Source of the DNA: Parapedobacter soli
Lineage (GTDB): Bacteria; Bacteroidota; Bacteroidia; Sphingobacteriales; Sphingobacteriaceae
DNA length: 51,123 nucleotides
Assembly: GCF_025460835.1 (NCBI RefSeq)
Contig: NZ_JAMXAY010000010.1
Location: 1 to 51,123, forward strand
Reading direction: 5' to 3'
The notes beneath the pieces are model-generated. The model saw only the letters and a program-made list of their open reading frames with translations. It did not search any database and was not told where the DNA came from. Shown here one piece after another: positions 6,746 to 15,857 of this stretch; positions within the stretch are counted from its first letter, which is position 1, and each line of letters starts with the position of its first letter. The position numbers and the translations under genes are program-made.

Positions 6746-8035
6746 ATGGCTTTATCTGAAGATATATTGCATTTTGTATGGAAGTACCGTTTGTTTACCA
6801 TACAGGATTTGCGCACGCATTCAGGTAAGCGGATTCGGGTTACCCAAACGGGTACGCATAACCGCAATGCGGGCCCTGATTTCCTGGCTGCCCGAGTGTT
6901 CATTGACGACGTGGAGTGGGGCGGCAATGTGGAGATCCACGTCCGGGCCTCGGAATGGGAACGCCACGGACACCATCAGGATGGTGCTTACAACAGCGTC
7001 GTGTTGCACGTGGTTTATGAGTACGACAAGCCTGTCTACCGCGAAGATGGGACACTCCTCGAAACGGTCGTATTGAAGGATCGGATTTCGGCTTCTATTT
7101 TACCTAAATACCGGGAGTTGATGAGCGGAATGTGGTGGATACCCTGCGAGAAGCTGATCCATAGTGTCCCGCCGTTCCACCTATCCCAATGGTTATCTCG
7201 CTTACTGATAGAACGCTTTGAGCACAAAATCGCAGCTATATACACCATTTTGGAAGAGCAGAGAGGTAGCTGGGAAGACACTTGCTATATCTGGATGGCG
7301 AGGAGCTTTGGGTTTAAAGTGAACTCCGAAGCGTTCGAGCAACTGGCCCGAAGCCTGCCCCAGTCGGTCATTGCCAAATACAAACATCGCCCACGAGCGG
7401 TGGAGGCATTGTTTTTCGGGCAGGCAGGTATGTTGGATGAAGCAGTTTTCGAAGATGCTTATCCGCAGGAACTGCAACGGGAATATGTCCATTTACGCCG
7501 GCTGCATGCACTGCGACCGATGAATGCGGCCACCTGGCGATTCATGCGCACACGCCCGGGCAATTTCCCTACCGTCCGCATCGCACAGTTCGCCGCTCTT
7601 TGCCTGCGTTCTACACAACTATTTGCCGCCATCACAGATACCAAGGAAATCCACTTGCTGAAATCATTCTTCAACCACCTTCCAATACATCCCTACTGGC
7701 TTGAACGATACCGTTTTGATAGCCCCGGCCCGACCCACAAAAGCCAATTGGGTGAACGCTCGGTAGAGGTACTGCTTATTAATGCCATCGCAGCCATAAT
7801 ATTTGCTTATGGTAAATATATCGGCAAAGAAGCGTATATTTACCGGGCTATTGCATTGCTTGAGGATTTAAAAGCAGAAGATAATGCGGTTGTAAGGCGT
7901 TTTTCCGCATTGGGGGTACAGGCGGCGCAGGCTGCCGAGACACAAGCTTTGTTACAAATGAAAGCGTTTTACTGCGATAAGAAAAGATGTTTGGAGTGTG
8001 GGATAGGGTTGCAGTTAATCAAACACAGTGAATGA
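6746..8035 (+). CDS. DUF2851 family protein
   Basis: A 429-residue cytoplasmic protein of a family widespread in Bacteroidota with no known activity. The N-terminal third carries the conserved block TGTHNRNAGPDFLAARV and GNVEIHVRASEWERHGHHQD. The invariant Asn, Asp, Glu and His residues recall a nuclease-like core, but this is only a resemblance. The C-terminus has a Cys-rich end (CDKKRCLECGIG) that could bind metal. It has its own consensus promoter, and its stop overlaps the ATG of the PspC gene (ATGATG at 8032). I am confident of the family, not of any function. Confidence 0.85.
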   Translation: MALSEDILHFVWKYRLFTIQDLRTHSGKRIRVTQTGTHNRNAGPDFLAARVFIDDVEWGGNVEIHVRASEWERHGHHQDGAYNSVVLHVVYEYDKPVYREDGTLLETVVLKDRISASILPKYRELMSGMWWIPCEKLIHSVPPFHLSQWLSRLLIERFEHKIAAIYTILEEQRGSWEDTCYIWMARSFGFKVNSEAFEQLARSLPQSVIAKYKHRPRAVEALFFGQAGMLDEAVFEDAYPQELQREYVHLRRLHALRPMNAATWRFMRTRPGNFPTVRIAQFAALCLRSTQLFAAITDTKEIHLLKSFFNHLPIHPYWLERYRFDSPGPTHKSQLGERSVEVLLINAIAAIIFAYGKYIGKEAYIYRAIALLEDLKAEDNAVVRRFSALGVQAAQAAETQALLQMKAFYCDKKRCLECGIGLQLIKHSE

Positions 8036-8256
8036 TGGTAAAGCGAATTCTCCTGTTCTTCGAACAGCGCTCCTTTGGAGTCTGCACGTACATCGGTGAG
8101 CGCTTGGGTATTTCTATTTCCAAGCTCCGATTGTTTTTTATCTATACGTCTTTCCTGGCCGTAGGTTTCCCGATTATCTTTTATTTTTTGGCGGGTATCG
8201 TGTTGGACTTCCGGGATTATATCAAGCGCATGCGTCACCAAGTTTGGGACGTTTAG
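8032..8256 (+). CDS. PspC-domain small membrane protein
   Basis: A 74-residue protein. The segment FGVCTYIGERLGISISKLRLFFIYTSF is a PspC domain, with a hydrophobic helix through about residue 60 and a basic C-terminus. PspC proteins are inner-membrane components or regulators of envelope-stress responses, but stand-alone copies like this have no defined role. It is translationally coupled to DUF2851 by a 4-nt overlap. Only 4 nt separate its stop from the convergent ankyrin gene, so the two transcripts probably overlap. Confidence 0.85.
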   Translation: MMVKRILLFFEQRSFGVCTYIGERLGISISKLRLFFIYTSFLAVGFPIIFYFLAGIVLDFRDYIKRMRHQVWDV

Positions 8257-8260
8257 GCCT

Positions 8261-8911
8261 CTATACTTTCAGTATATTCGCTATTTCCACATGCCCTTTC
8301 TCACCTGCTAAGTCAGACGCAGTTTTTCCCATATCGTTTTTGATTTCTACCATCGCTCCGTTCTCCAGCAGTAGGATAATCAGGTCGATGTTGCCCGTTT
8401 GGGCCGCTAGATGAAGCGGGCTGGTTCGCGATGCTTGCAGTACGTTGACTTCGGCGCCTGCTTCTATAAGCATCTTCGCGATACTGTCAAAACCCGACCC
8501 GACCGCGGCGTGAAGTGGGTATACGCTATAGCCATTCTGCGAGTGCATGTTCGGGTCGGCGCCTTTTTCCAATAGGAAGCGGACAATCTGCTCGTTACCG
8601 AAATGCGTCGCCATCCCTAGTGGTGTGAATCCGTGGTCCGAAATTTCGTCCGGCGCGTCCGGTCTGTTTTCCACCATTGCCTGTAATTGCTCTAAGAGGT
8701 TGGCTGCTGCTGCTTCGTGAATGGAAACCTCATTGATGTGCTTGAGCAACACTTTCACGATCTGGGGCTTATTATAGTAGCAGGCAAGCAGGAGGGGGGA
8801 TATGTCATGACTGGTTTTTTGGTTGCACAGCGCTGGATTGCCATTCAGCAAATCGTCGATGGCTATACTGTCACCCGTCTCTATATATTCTTCCAGTAAA
8901 CTAAGACTCAT
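8261..8911 (-). CDS. ankyrin-repeat protein
   Basis: A 216-residue protein made mostly of ankyrin repeats. Visible units include HDISPLLLACYYNKPQIVKV, HGFTPLGMATHFGNEQIVRF, YPLHAAVGSGFDSIAKML, SPLHLAAQTGNIDLIILL and KTASDLAGEKGHVEIANIL. These are protein-interaction scaffolds; no partner can be named. There is no signal peptide. A TTG at 8938 extends the frame but lies in a -7 promoter box, so ATG 8911 is taken as the start with a leader of about 20 nt. It is convergent with the PspC gene. Confidence 0.88.
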   Translation of the reverse strand: MSLSLLEEYIETGDSIAIDDLLNGNPALCNQKTSHDISPLLLACYYNKPQIVKVLLKHINEVSIHEAAAANLLEQLQAMVENRPDAPDEISDHGFTPLGMATHFGNEQIVRFLLEKGADPNMHSQNGYSVYPLHAAVGSGFDSIAKMLIEAGAEVNVLQASRTSPLHLAAQTGNIDLIILLLENGAMVEIKNDMGKTASDLAGEKGHVEIANILKV

Positions 8912-8935
8912 TTTCTTTTTTTCGGTGGTCAACAA

Positions 8936-8943
8936 CAAAATTA
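8936..8943 (-). promoter_or_regulatory. -7 box of the ankyrin gene
   Basis: TAATTTTG on the minus strand (8943-8936) matches the consensus. Upstream spacing is occupied by a T-rich stretch without an exact TTTG. It rules out the TTG codon at 8938 as start. Confidence 0.5.
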
Positions 8944-9093
8944 CAGAGACGAAATAACTAAAAATTTATCAAACCTGCACCAGTAGCCGATGAAAAAAAA
9001 CCCGAATAAAGTGGCTGGTGGATACTCCGCCGTGGTGAACCAAGTAGAAATGTAGTATTACGTCTACAAAAACCGTTTTTAGGCAGCTATTTG

Positions 9094-9124
9094 TTTGGTA
9101 TCATCAATCTTTAATGTACTTTTG
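9094..9124 (+). promoter_or_regulatory. promoter of a candidate small RNA
   Basis: TTTG at 9094-9097, a 19-nt spacer, then TACTTTTG at 9117-9124. This exact consensus promoter points away from any coding frame on its strand and directly into a short structured segment that ends in a terminator. Confidence 0.65.
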
Positions 9125-9127
9125 TAA

Positions 9128-9197
9128 TGCCCTCCCAAAGGGCATGTTTTTCATAGGTAGATGTAGGGTCGAATATTCAGTTATTCGGCCCTTTTTT
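9128..9197 (+). ncRNA. candidate ~70-nt small RNA with promoter and terminator
   Basis: The predicted transcript starts at about 9128. Its 5' hairpin pairs ATGCCCT (9127-9133) with AGGGCAT (9139-9145) around a CCCAA loop. A 20-nt single-stranded linker (9146-9165) starts with GTTTTTC. A 10-bp terminator stem follows (GGGTCGAATA 9166-9175, TATTCGGCCC 9182-9191, one G-U), then six T residues (9192-9197). It is antisense to the region just past the 3' end of the sugar-transporter gene (stop at 9210-9212), so it could pair with that mRNA's 3' UTR or act in trans. No RNA family is recognised. Confidence 0.55.
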
Positions 9198-9209
9198 GTT
9201 TGCCCCGGT

Positions 9210-10487
9210 TTAAGCTTTGATTTTGTGCCCTTTAAGGGCATAATATACAATAAACGCAAACAAGGGAATGGGGGCCAGGAAACCAGCAGCCATGCCATGT
9301 ATGTCGGCCACGTAACCCATTATAGGGGGGAATATTGCACCGCCGCCCACAGACATCACCAAAAAAGAAGCACCTTGTTTAGTGTGGATCCCTAAACTCC
9401 TGATGGTCAGTGCGAATATCGTTGGGAACATGATAGACATGAAGAAGAAAACGCCATAGAGCGCGATGAATGAAACCCAACCCAGTTTTAACGATATGAT
9501 GGGCAGTAATATGCATATAGCCACCGCATAGCAGGCCAGCATACTGGCAGGCTTGAAATACTTCATCAATGCACTGCCTGAGAAACGGCCCGCCATGAAT
9601 AGGAAGAAGCCTGCCGACAAGAAATATGGACCGTATTCCACATCAAACCGGGGGTGCATATCATGGTCGGTAACAAAGTTAATGAGGTAGCTGAAAACAC
9701 CGGTCTGGGCCGCCACATAACAGGCCTGTGCGGCGACACCGAGTTTGAAATGTCTGTTTTTCCATAACGGTTTCTTGGAAATGTAGTCCGGATGCGTAGG
9801 GTCCGAAATTTCCATATCGCCACCTGGTACGCTGCCTCCGTGGGCATGCATTAAATCTTCCTCATCGATTTTAGGTAGCTTCAACCGCGAGAAACCAAAA
9901 GCGATGGCTAATACACACAATCCGATAATTGCAAAAGGTATGACAATCGAAATCATCTTTTCGCCTTCAACATGGCTGCGGTTGCCATAAATAGACAGTG
10001 CAATCAATGGTCCAATTACCCACGCAAACCCGTTGAAAGACTGCGCAATATTAATCCGACGTTCGGCAGATTCCGGTGGCCCTAGCTTGGTGGTATACGG
10101 GTTGGCTCCGGTTTCCAGTGTCGCTAAGCCGGCACCGATCACCAATAGGCAAAACAAAAAGAGAATGAACGATTGTAGCGGGGCCGTTCCGGCAGCGAGA
10201 AGTGCGCCGATCCCAAAAAGGCTCAACCCGAATATAATCCCTTTTTTGTAGCCGTATCGTTTGGTATATAGGCCTGCCGGTATCGCGGTGCAGAAATAGG
10301 CGCCATATAAAGAAACCTGTATGAAGCTTGATTGCCACTTTTTCAGATGCAGTAGGTCTTGGAAGTTCTTATCAAGCGTGTCCAGCAGACCATGGGCAAT
10401 TCCCCAAGTAAGGAACAGCACGCAGATGGCCATAAAAGACCTTGTATAATTCACACCGTCCTTGACGAAAATCGATTTTTTGCTCAT
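9210..10487 (-). CDS. FucP-like sugar:proton symporter (MFS)
   Basis: A 425-residue major-facilitator protein with about 12 hydrophobic segments, of the FHS/FucP branch that imports fucose, glucose, galactose and similar sugars with protons. Typical features are FLTWGIAHGLLDTLDKNFQ in the first helix, the loop TKRYGYKKGI, ATLETGANPYTTKLGP in the fourth or fifth helix, and MSIMFPTIFALTIRSLG in the second half. A central cytoplasmic loop (about 205-240) is His/Asp-rich. It is divergent from glucokinase, suggesting uptake followed by phosphorylation. The exact sugar cannot be read from sequence. The candidate small RNA at 9128 lies antisense to its 3' flank. Confidence 0.88.
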   Translation of the reverse strand: MSKKSIFVKDGVNYTRSFMAICVLFLTWGIAHGLLDTLDKNFQDLLHLKKWQSSFIQVSLYGAYFCTAIPAGLYTKRYGYKKGIIFGLSLFGIGALLAAGTAPLQSFILFLFCLLVIGAGLATLETGANPYTTKLGPPESAERRINIAQSFNGFAWVIGPLIALSIYGNRSHVEGEKMISIVIPFAIIGLCVLAIAFGFSRLKLPKIDEEDLMHAHGGSVPGGDMEISDPTHPDYISKKPLWKNRHFKLGVAAQACYVAAQTGVFSYLINFVTDHDMHPRFDVEYGPYFLSAGFFLFMAGRFSGSALMKYFKPASMLACYAVAICILLPIISLKLGWVSFIALYGVFFFMSIMFPTIFALTIRSLGIHTKQGASFLVMSVGGGAIFPPIMGYVADIHGMAAGFLAPIPLFAFIVYYALKGHKIKA

Positions 10488-10652
10488 AATTCTATATTGG
10501 TCGTTCGCTACGTATTAATTCTGCCGTCAAAAAAATAATCGGCCTAAAATAGAGATTATTTTTTAGTTCTTTTGTCCAAAATCGTAGCCTCCCATGAATT
10601 AATATGTATATTGGACAGGTGAAAGTCGGCGTACGCTCAAGAAAAAGGAATT

Positions 10653-11690
10653 ATGCATTACTCACTTTACTTTCCGCAAAAGGGAAAGACTGAACTTCAA
10701 GGAAAGACAATTCTAGCGGCCGACATCGGCGGCACCAAAACAAGTCTGGGTTTATTTGCGGCGCAGGGCGACACACTGAAGCTCTTGCGTGAGGCCACGG
10801 TGCCGTCTGCTGGAAACAGTACCTTTAAGGGGATTGTCGCCAAATTTCTAGAGAGCCATTCCGATACTCCTGATATATTGTCCATCGGTGTTGCCGGCCC
10901 TGTTGCTGATAACCGGGTAAAGCTGACCAATCTGACTTGGGAGCTCGATGGCAGTGAATTGCAGCACAACCTAGGTATCGGCCATGTTGTACTCCTCAAC
11001 GATTTGGAAGCCACCGCATATGGGCTAGCCGGATTGATGGAGGACGATTTAGCCACCGTATTTGACCACGGCGAGCCTGCTAAAGGTAATATGGCTATCC
11101 TAGCCCCGGGTACAGGGCTTGGTGAAGCCGGGCTTTTCTGGGATGGTAGTGCTTATCGACCCTTCGCCACCGAAGGTGGTCATAGTGACTTCGCGCCCCA
11201 AACGGAGTTGGACCTGGAGTTGTATGCCTACCTCGGGCAGGAAGAGGGTATCGTGTGTTGGGAGCACGTCGTCTCGGGCCCCGGTATTTCGCGGATTTAC
11301 CGGTTTCTTCGCGACTCGAAGGGATACAAGGAGCCGGCATGGCTCACCGAGAATTTTAAGAATGATAGCGATCCTGCGGCAGTAATCAGCCACGCAGCGA
11401 TGCGTGAGCTGGATGCCACTTGCATCAAAACCATGGAGCTCTTCGTACGTTATATGGCACGTGAGGCTACCAGCCTGGTACTTAAACATAAGGCTACCGG
11501 AGGGTTGTTGCTCGGTGGCGGCATACCTCCCCGGATTTACCCCTTGCTGCACGATGCGCCTTTCCGCGAGCAGTTTATCCGGAATTCACACATGGCGGAA
11601 CTATTGGAAAATGTGCCCATCAAGGTAATTCTCAATAGTAAGGCAGCACTCATCGGCGCTGCTTATTATGGTGCTTACGGAGAGATATAA
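10653..11690 (+). CDS. glk: glucokinase (Glk family)
   Basis: A 345-residue hexokinase-fold enzyme phosphorylating glucose at C6 with ATP. Motifs in order are the phosphate-1 loop LAADIGGTKTSLGLF (about 22-36), LNDLEATAYGL with the catalytic Asp, APGTGLGEAGL, the glucose-binding EGGHSDFAP, and GLLLGGGIPPRI near the C-terminus. It has the HSD-type Glk signature rather than the ROK cysteine cluster. It begins with about 15 residues before the first strand. It is divergent from the FucP-like importer with a 165-bp shared promoter region, and the nuclease gene starts 2 nt after its stop, so those two are probably cotranscribed. Confidence 0.92.
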   Translation: MHYSLYFPQKGKTELQGKTILAADIGGTKTSLGLFAAQGDTLKLLREATVPSAGNSTFKGIVAKFLESHSDTPDILSIGVAGPVADNRVKLTNLTWELDGSELQHNLGIGHVVLLNDLEATAYGLAGLMEDDLATVFDHGEPAKGNMAILAPGTGLGEAGLFWDGSAYRPFATEGGHSDFAPQTELDLELYAYLGQEEGIVCWEHVVSGPGISRIYRFLRDSKGYKEPAWLTENFKNDSDPAAVISHAAMRELDATCIKTMELFVRYMAREATSLVLKHKATGGLLLGGGIPPRIYPLLHDAPFREQFIRNSHMAELLENVPIKVILNSKAALIGAAYYGAYGEI

Positions 11691-11692
11691 GC

Positions 11693-12181
11693 ATGTTTTA
11701 CCGTATTCTTATTGTATTTTCCCTTCTTGCAAACGCATGTGTCAACACCCATTACCTCTCGGGCGAAGTTGTGCGCGTGGCCGATGGTGATACGTTTACC
11801 TTATTGGTAGAAGGGCAGCAATACCGTATCCGGTTGCATGGGGTCGACTGCCCGGAGCGCGGACAACCTTACAACCGTGTGGCAACGCAATTCACGCAGG
11901 AGCTGCTCGCTACGGGCGAAGTGAAGGTGCAACAGATGGATACAGACCAGTATGGTAGGGTGGTAGGTATCGTATTGATTGATGATACTATAAACCTGAA
12001 CGAGCGTTTACTGAAATCCGGATTGGCCTGGCATTACCGGACTTATGACCGGAATCCCCGGTGGGCGGAGCTCGAAACAGCAGCTAGGGAGGCAAAACGC
12101 GGCCTTTGGGTAGAACCCGGTGCGATTCCTCCGTGGAAATGGCGTAACCGGGAGCGCGCCGAACGTAATAATCACCGGTAG
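11693..12181 (+). CDS. secreted thermonuclease-family (SNase) protein, probable lipoprotein
   Basis: A 162-residue protein with an N-terminal hydrophobic segment ending in LANAC (Cys16), consistent with a lipoprotein signal. The staphylococcal-nuclease OB fold spans about 25-145. Conserved pieces are VVRVADGDTFTLL, YRIRLHGVDCPERGQPY with catalytic Arg and metal-binding Asp/Glu, DQYGRVVGIVL, and LLKSGLAWHYR with TAAREAKRGLW. It likely degrades nucleic acid at the cell surface. It follows glucokinase with a 2-nt gap; the link seems transcriptional rather than functional. Confidence 0.9.
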   Translation: MFYRILIVFSLLANACVNTHYLSGEVVRVADGDTFTLLVEGQQYRIRLHGVDCPERGQPYNRVATQFTQELLATGEVKVQQMDTDQYGRVVGIVLIDDTINLNERLLKSGLAWHYRTYDRNPRWAELETAAREAKRGLWVEPGAIPPWKWRNRERAERNNHR

Positions 12182-12220
12182 TAGCCAATGGTATTAAACT
12201 GAATAGCAGATTTAGAATTT

Positions 12221-13390
12221 ATGGAATCAATTTTACCACGCCATATATCAGCTTCCACAAGCCGCTTTGCGGCGTTCACGTTCGATGTCCGATTCCCGTT
12301 CATCATCAATCAGCTCAAATCCACCAACGTGCTTTCCCACAGGCAGCAGGCGGAGATCGATGACCTCGTGTATGAAATTGGATCGGGAGTGGTGCCGCAT
12401 CTTGAAGACCTGTTTTACCCCGGAGACAGGGCATATTGGGAAACGTTTCTCGACGCACATACCGGAAAGCGATATGCCGACATACCCTTTTACGAAGCAG
12501 AGGCTTATATCTATTACCGAATCATTCGTATTGTCGACTATAAACGTAGTGGTTTAGACCCATTTTATAACCTCAAGGCGGATAGCCTAAGGCACCACCG
12601 GCAGTTTGTCGAAACTGTAGCACGCAAACACATGCAGCATCCGCCTGTTTTCGAGGCGGCACATTTCACCTCATTGTTGCAGGCCGCATTATGGGGGAAC
12701 AGCGCAGATTTAAGTCAGCTGGAAACCAACGATGCACTGGTTGATCCGGCTCTCCGGAATAACCTGTTGATCGACGATTCCCCTGTATTGTATGAGTTGC
12801 TCACATCCGCACCCGCCCGAGAAGTGGATTTCATCGCAGACAATGCCGGACTGGAATTATTTTCAGATTTACTGCTGATTGACTATTTGTTGAATACCGG
12901 CCAAGTGTCGCGGGTCAACCTGCACCTGAAGGCTTATCCCACGTTTGTTTCCGATGCGACTGTCCGCGACTTGATAGGCCATTTGGAGATCATGCGTAGC
13001 TTCCGGTCCGGGCCATTGAGCCAATTTGCCGATCGGCTCGAATCCCATCGGCAATCGCATAGAATCCGTTTGTTGGACCACCCGTTTTGGAACAGCCCCT
13101 GTTATTTTACGGAGTTACCGCCGGCAATCAAACAGAGCTTCAGTGATGGGTCCGTGCTGGTTTTCAAGGGTGATGCAAATTACCGGAGACTGTTTGAAGA
13201 CCGTGAATGGCGGTATACCACGCCGCTTGACAATATGCTGGATTACTTGGGGCACCCGTGCTTTTCTATCCGTACCCTCAAATCGGAGATTGTGTTAGGG
13301 TTGCATGAAAGCCAGATCAACAGCCTTGTCAATACCGATAAAGATTGGCTTACCAACGGTAAATACGGACTTATTATGGGAAATCGGTAA
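12221..13390 (+). CDS. DUF89/ARMT1-like family protein (damage-control phosphatase fold)
   Basis: A 389-residue soluble protein. The diagnostic features are in the second half: DNAGLELFSDLLLIDYLL (about 207-224) and VFKGDANYRRL (about 311-321), the metal-binding Asp/Asn signature and KGDxNYR motif of DUF89. Members include metal-dependent phosphatases that remove damaged phosphometabolites such as sugar phosphates. The N-terminal half is helical. Location beside glucokinase fits a clean-up role for sugar phosphates, but that is inference. The substrate cannot be predicted. Confidence 0.8.
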   Translation: MESILPRHISASTSRFAAFTFDVRFPFIINQLKSTNVLSHRQQAEIDDLVYEIGSGVVPHLEDLFYPGDRAYWETFLDAHTGKRYADIPFYEAEAYIYYRIIRIVDYKRSGLDPFYNLKADSLRHHRQFVETVARKHMQHPPVFEAAHFTSLLQAALWGNSADLSQLETNDALVDPALRNNLLIDDSPVLYELLTSAPAREVDFIADNAGLELFSDLLLIDYLLNTGQVSRVNLHLKAYPTFVSDATVRDLIGHLEIMRSFRSGPLSQFADRLESHRQSHRIRLLDHPFWNSPCYFTELPPAIKQSFSDGSVLVFKGDANYRRLFEDREWRYTTPLDNMLDYLGHPCFSIRTLKSEIVLGLHESQINSLVNTDKDWLTNGKYGLIMGNR

Positions 13391-13419
13391 ATATATCCCA
13401 TTTATTATCGCAGCATCCG

Positions 13420-13427
13420 TAAATTTG
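13420..13427 (+). promoter_or_regulatory. probable -7 box for the S46 peptidase gene
   Basis: TAAATTTG at 13420-13427 matches the consensus. The best -33 candidate upstream (TTTA at 13401) is too close, so this rests on the -7 box alone. It would give a leader of about 90 nt. Confidence 0.35.
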
Positions 13428-13525
13428 CAGCCGATGGGCGGTCGAAGATGGTGTACCGCGCTTTGACCAGGTGAGCATGTGGTGAGCCCTCACGAAAAAT
13501 AATTAAAAATTTAGCACACAGTTTT

Positions 13526-15673
13526 ATGAAGAAAGCCATTGTTTTATTATTCCTCGCCTCCTTGAGATTAGGTGTTTATGCTGACGAGGGCATGTGGTTC
13601 CTAATGCATCTGGAACGCCTTAATGAACGCGACATGCAGAAAATGGGTCTCCAGCTTACCGCTGAAGAGATTTATAGCATCAACCATTCTAGCATCAAAG
13701 ATGCCATTGTACAGTTTGGCGGTGGATGTACTGCCGAAATCGTCTCGGGGCAGGGACTGGTACTCACCAACCACCACTGTGGCTATGGTGCAATCGCTGA
13801 GCTCTCCACCCCCCAAAACGACCACCTCACCAACGGATTCTGGGCTGCGACGAAAAGTGAAGAACTGAAACCCCAAAATCTCTCGGTACGTTTTTTCGTA
13901 CGCATGGACGACGTTACCCAACGGATACTTGCTGTAGTGGATGAAACGATGACGGAAGCAGATCGCGAACGGGCCATCAATCAAGAAATTGCCCGGATTG
14001 AACAGGAAAATAACGAGGACGGGAAATATACTGTTTCTGTACGCTCATTTTATGAGGGTAATGAATATTATTACTTTGTCTACCAAGATTTCCCCGATGT
14101 GCGGCTGGTAGGTGCCCCACCCAATAGTATTGGCAAGTTCGGGGGCGATACCGATAACTGGGAGTGGCCGCGCCACACCGGTGATTTCTCGCTGTTCCGG
14201 GTGTATGCGGATAAAGATGGTAATCCGGCGCCGTATTCGATGGATAATGTGCCACTGAAGCCGAAGTACCACCTCACTGTCAGCCTGGACGGTTACACGG
14301 AGAGAGACTTCGCCATGATTCTCGGTTATCCCGGCCGGACTAACCGCTGGATGCCATCCGGCGGCGTGAACCAAAACGTGAACTATGCATACCCGGCCTG
14401 GGTAGAAGCCTCTAAAGTCGGTATGGATCGGATGAAAAAATACATGGATGCCGACCCCAAGGTGAAGCTCGACTATGCTTCCAAGTACTCGCAGGTAGCT
14501 AATTATTGGAAAAACCGGCAGGGGATGATCGACGCACTTACCCAACACCAAACCGCTAGCGTCAAGGCCGCAGAAGAAGCCAAGTTTAATGCCTGGGCCC
14601 AGAAACGGCGAAACCTCCGGCGCTACGGCAATGTCATAGCCGATATCAATGCATATTATGAGAGAACCAATTTGAAGGCCCGCCACGATAACTACCTTAT
14701 CGGATTACTGCGTTCCAGCACCTTTGCGGCGTTGCCTTATTCATTGGGGAACACGTTAGCATACTACGCTACCCAAAACGAAGCCAAGCAGCGAGAGGTC
14801 GCCCAGCAGATTACCGCCAACCTCGGTAATACATACGATAACCTTTATCTGCCTTTAGAAAAAGATGTGCTCGGAGCGTTACTTAACCTTTATGCAGCGA
14901 AGGCCGCTGAAGCCGGGATCCCGCCGTACATCGATTCGCTGTACAGGAACCATAACCGCGACCTCTCCGGATATATCGATGCGGCCTTCGAAAACAGTAT
15001 CTTCTCGAGCCGGGAGCGGGTAGAGGCATTCCTCGCCCGACCTGATACGTTAGCCGTACAGGCTGACCCGCTCTACCGCCTATCGGTCACGTTGCTCGGC
15101 CGCTACCGCCAAACAACGCCCGAACAAGAGGAGCTCGATGGGCAATTTCAGAAAGCTTTCCGCCTGTATGTGGAAGGGACGCGCAAGCGTAACCCCAAGA
15201 AGAAATATTACCCGGATGCTAACAGCACCCTCCGGCTAACCTATGGAAAAATTAGTCCGCTGCCACCCGATCCACGCAATGATGCCAGCGCCAACTATTT
15301 CACGACACTGAAAGGAACAGTAGCCAAATATCAGCCGGGCGACGAGGAGTTTGACCTCCCCGAGCGGCTGCTGGATCTATACGAGCGCCGCGATTATGGG
15401 CAGTATGCCGACCGCGAGGGCAACCTGCCCATTAATTTCCTTACCGATAACGACATCACAGGAGGTAATTCGGGGTCGCCCGTACTCAATGGGAAAGGTG
15501 AATTGATCGGAATCGCTTTCGATGGCAACATCGAGGCCATGGCCGGTGACGTGATTTTCGATAAGGAACTCCAGCGTACCATCGCTGTTGATATCCGCTA
15601 TGTGTTATTCATCATCGACAAATTTGCGGGAGCCCGCCATTTGGTCGACGAGATGACAATAGCACAGCGTTAA
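13526..15673 (+). CDS. S46-family dipeptidyl-peptidase, DPP7-like
   Basis: A 715-residue exported serine peptidase releasing dipeptides from oligopeptides, a key amino-acid source in asaccharolytic Bacteroidota. A signal peptide occupies about residues 1-19. The chymotrypsin-like halves flank a helical domain. Catalytic His is in TNHHCGYG (83/84), Asp in DTDNWEWPRHTGDFS (about 208-222) and Ser649 in TGGNSGSP. Eighteen residues past the Ser lies Gly667 (FDGN). At the equivalent site the family has Gly in DPP7 and Arg in the acidic-specific DPP11, so a DPP7-type preference for hydrophobic P1 is predicted. Length is normal. It appears monocistronic. Confidence 0.93.
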   Translation: MKKAIVLLFLASLRLGVYADEGMWFLMHLERLNERDMQKMGLQLTAEEIYSINHSSIKDAIVQFGGGCTAEIVSGQGLVLTNHHCGYGAIAELSTPQNDHLTNGFWAATKSEELKPQNLSVRFFVRMDDVTQRILAVVDETMTEADRERAINQEIARIEQENNEDGKYTVSVRSFYEGNEYYYFVYQDFPDVRLVGAPPNSIGKFGGDTDNWEWPRHTGDFSLFRVYADKDGNPAPYSMDNVPLKPKYHLTVSLDGYTERDFAMILGYPGRTNRWMPSGGVNQNVNYAYPAWVEASKVGMDRMKKYMDADPKVKLDYASKYSQVANYWKNRQGMIDALTQHQTASVKAAEEAKFNAWAQKRRNLRRYGNVIADINAYYERTNLKARHDNYLIGLLRSSTFAALPYSLGNTLAYYATQNEAKQREVAQQITANLGNTYDNLYLPLEKDVLGALLNLYAAKAAEAGIPPYIDSLYRNHNRDLSGYIDAAFENSIFSSRERVEAFLARPDTLAVQADPLYRLSVTLLGRYRQTTPEQEELDGQFQKAFRLYVEGTRKRNPKKKYYPDANSTLRLTYGKISPLPPDPRNDASANYFTTLKGTVAKYQPGDEEFDLPERLLDLYERRDYGQYADREGNLPINFLTDNDITGGNSGSPVLNGKGELIGIAFDGNIEAMAGDVIFDKELQRTIAVDIRYVLFIIDKFAGARHLVDEMTIAQR

Positions 15674-15723
15674 AAAATGAGGTATGTTCGGCAGCTTCGC
15701 TCCGTTCTTTCCTGAAAAGTATG

Positions 15724-15731
15724 TAAATTTG
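15724..15731 (+). promoter_or_regulatory. probable -7 box for msrA
   Basis: TAAATTTG at 15724-15731 in the 184-bp gap before msrA. No exact -33 TTTG at the right distance. It would give a leader of about 120 nt. Confidence 0.35.
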
Positions 15732-15857
15732 TGTTGTGAGACCGGTAATCAAAACACAAACCGGAAGCAATTGAGGGCTCCGGAAATACATGAATTTCCG
15801 AACATCCTTATCGACGTTTGAGTTTTGATAAACGGCCACGATATATAAAACAAGCTT

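Noticed and set aside
14045-14686. Long minus-strand open frame (213 codons) inside the S46 peptidase gene; similar ones at 26592-27254, 37174-37803 and 46038-46406
   Set aside because: They are antisense to well-supported genes, lack family motifs and arise from codon bias in moderately GC-rich coding DNA.
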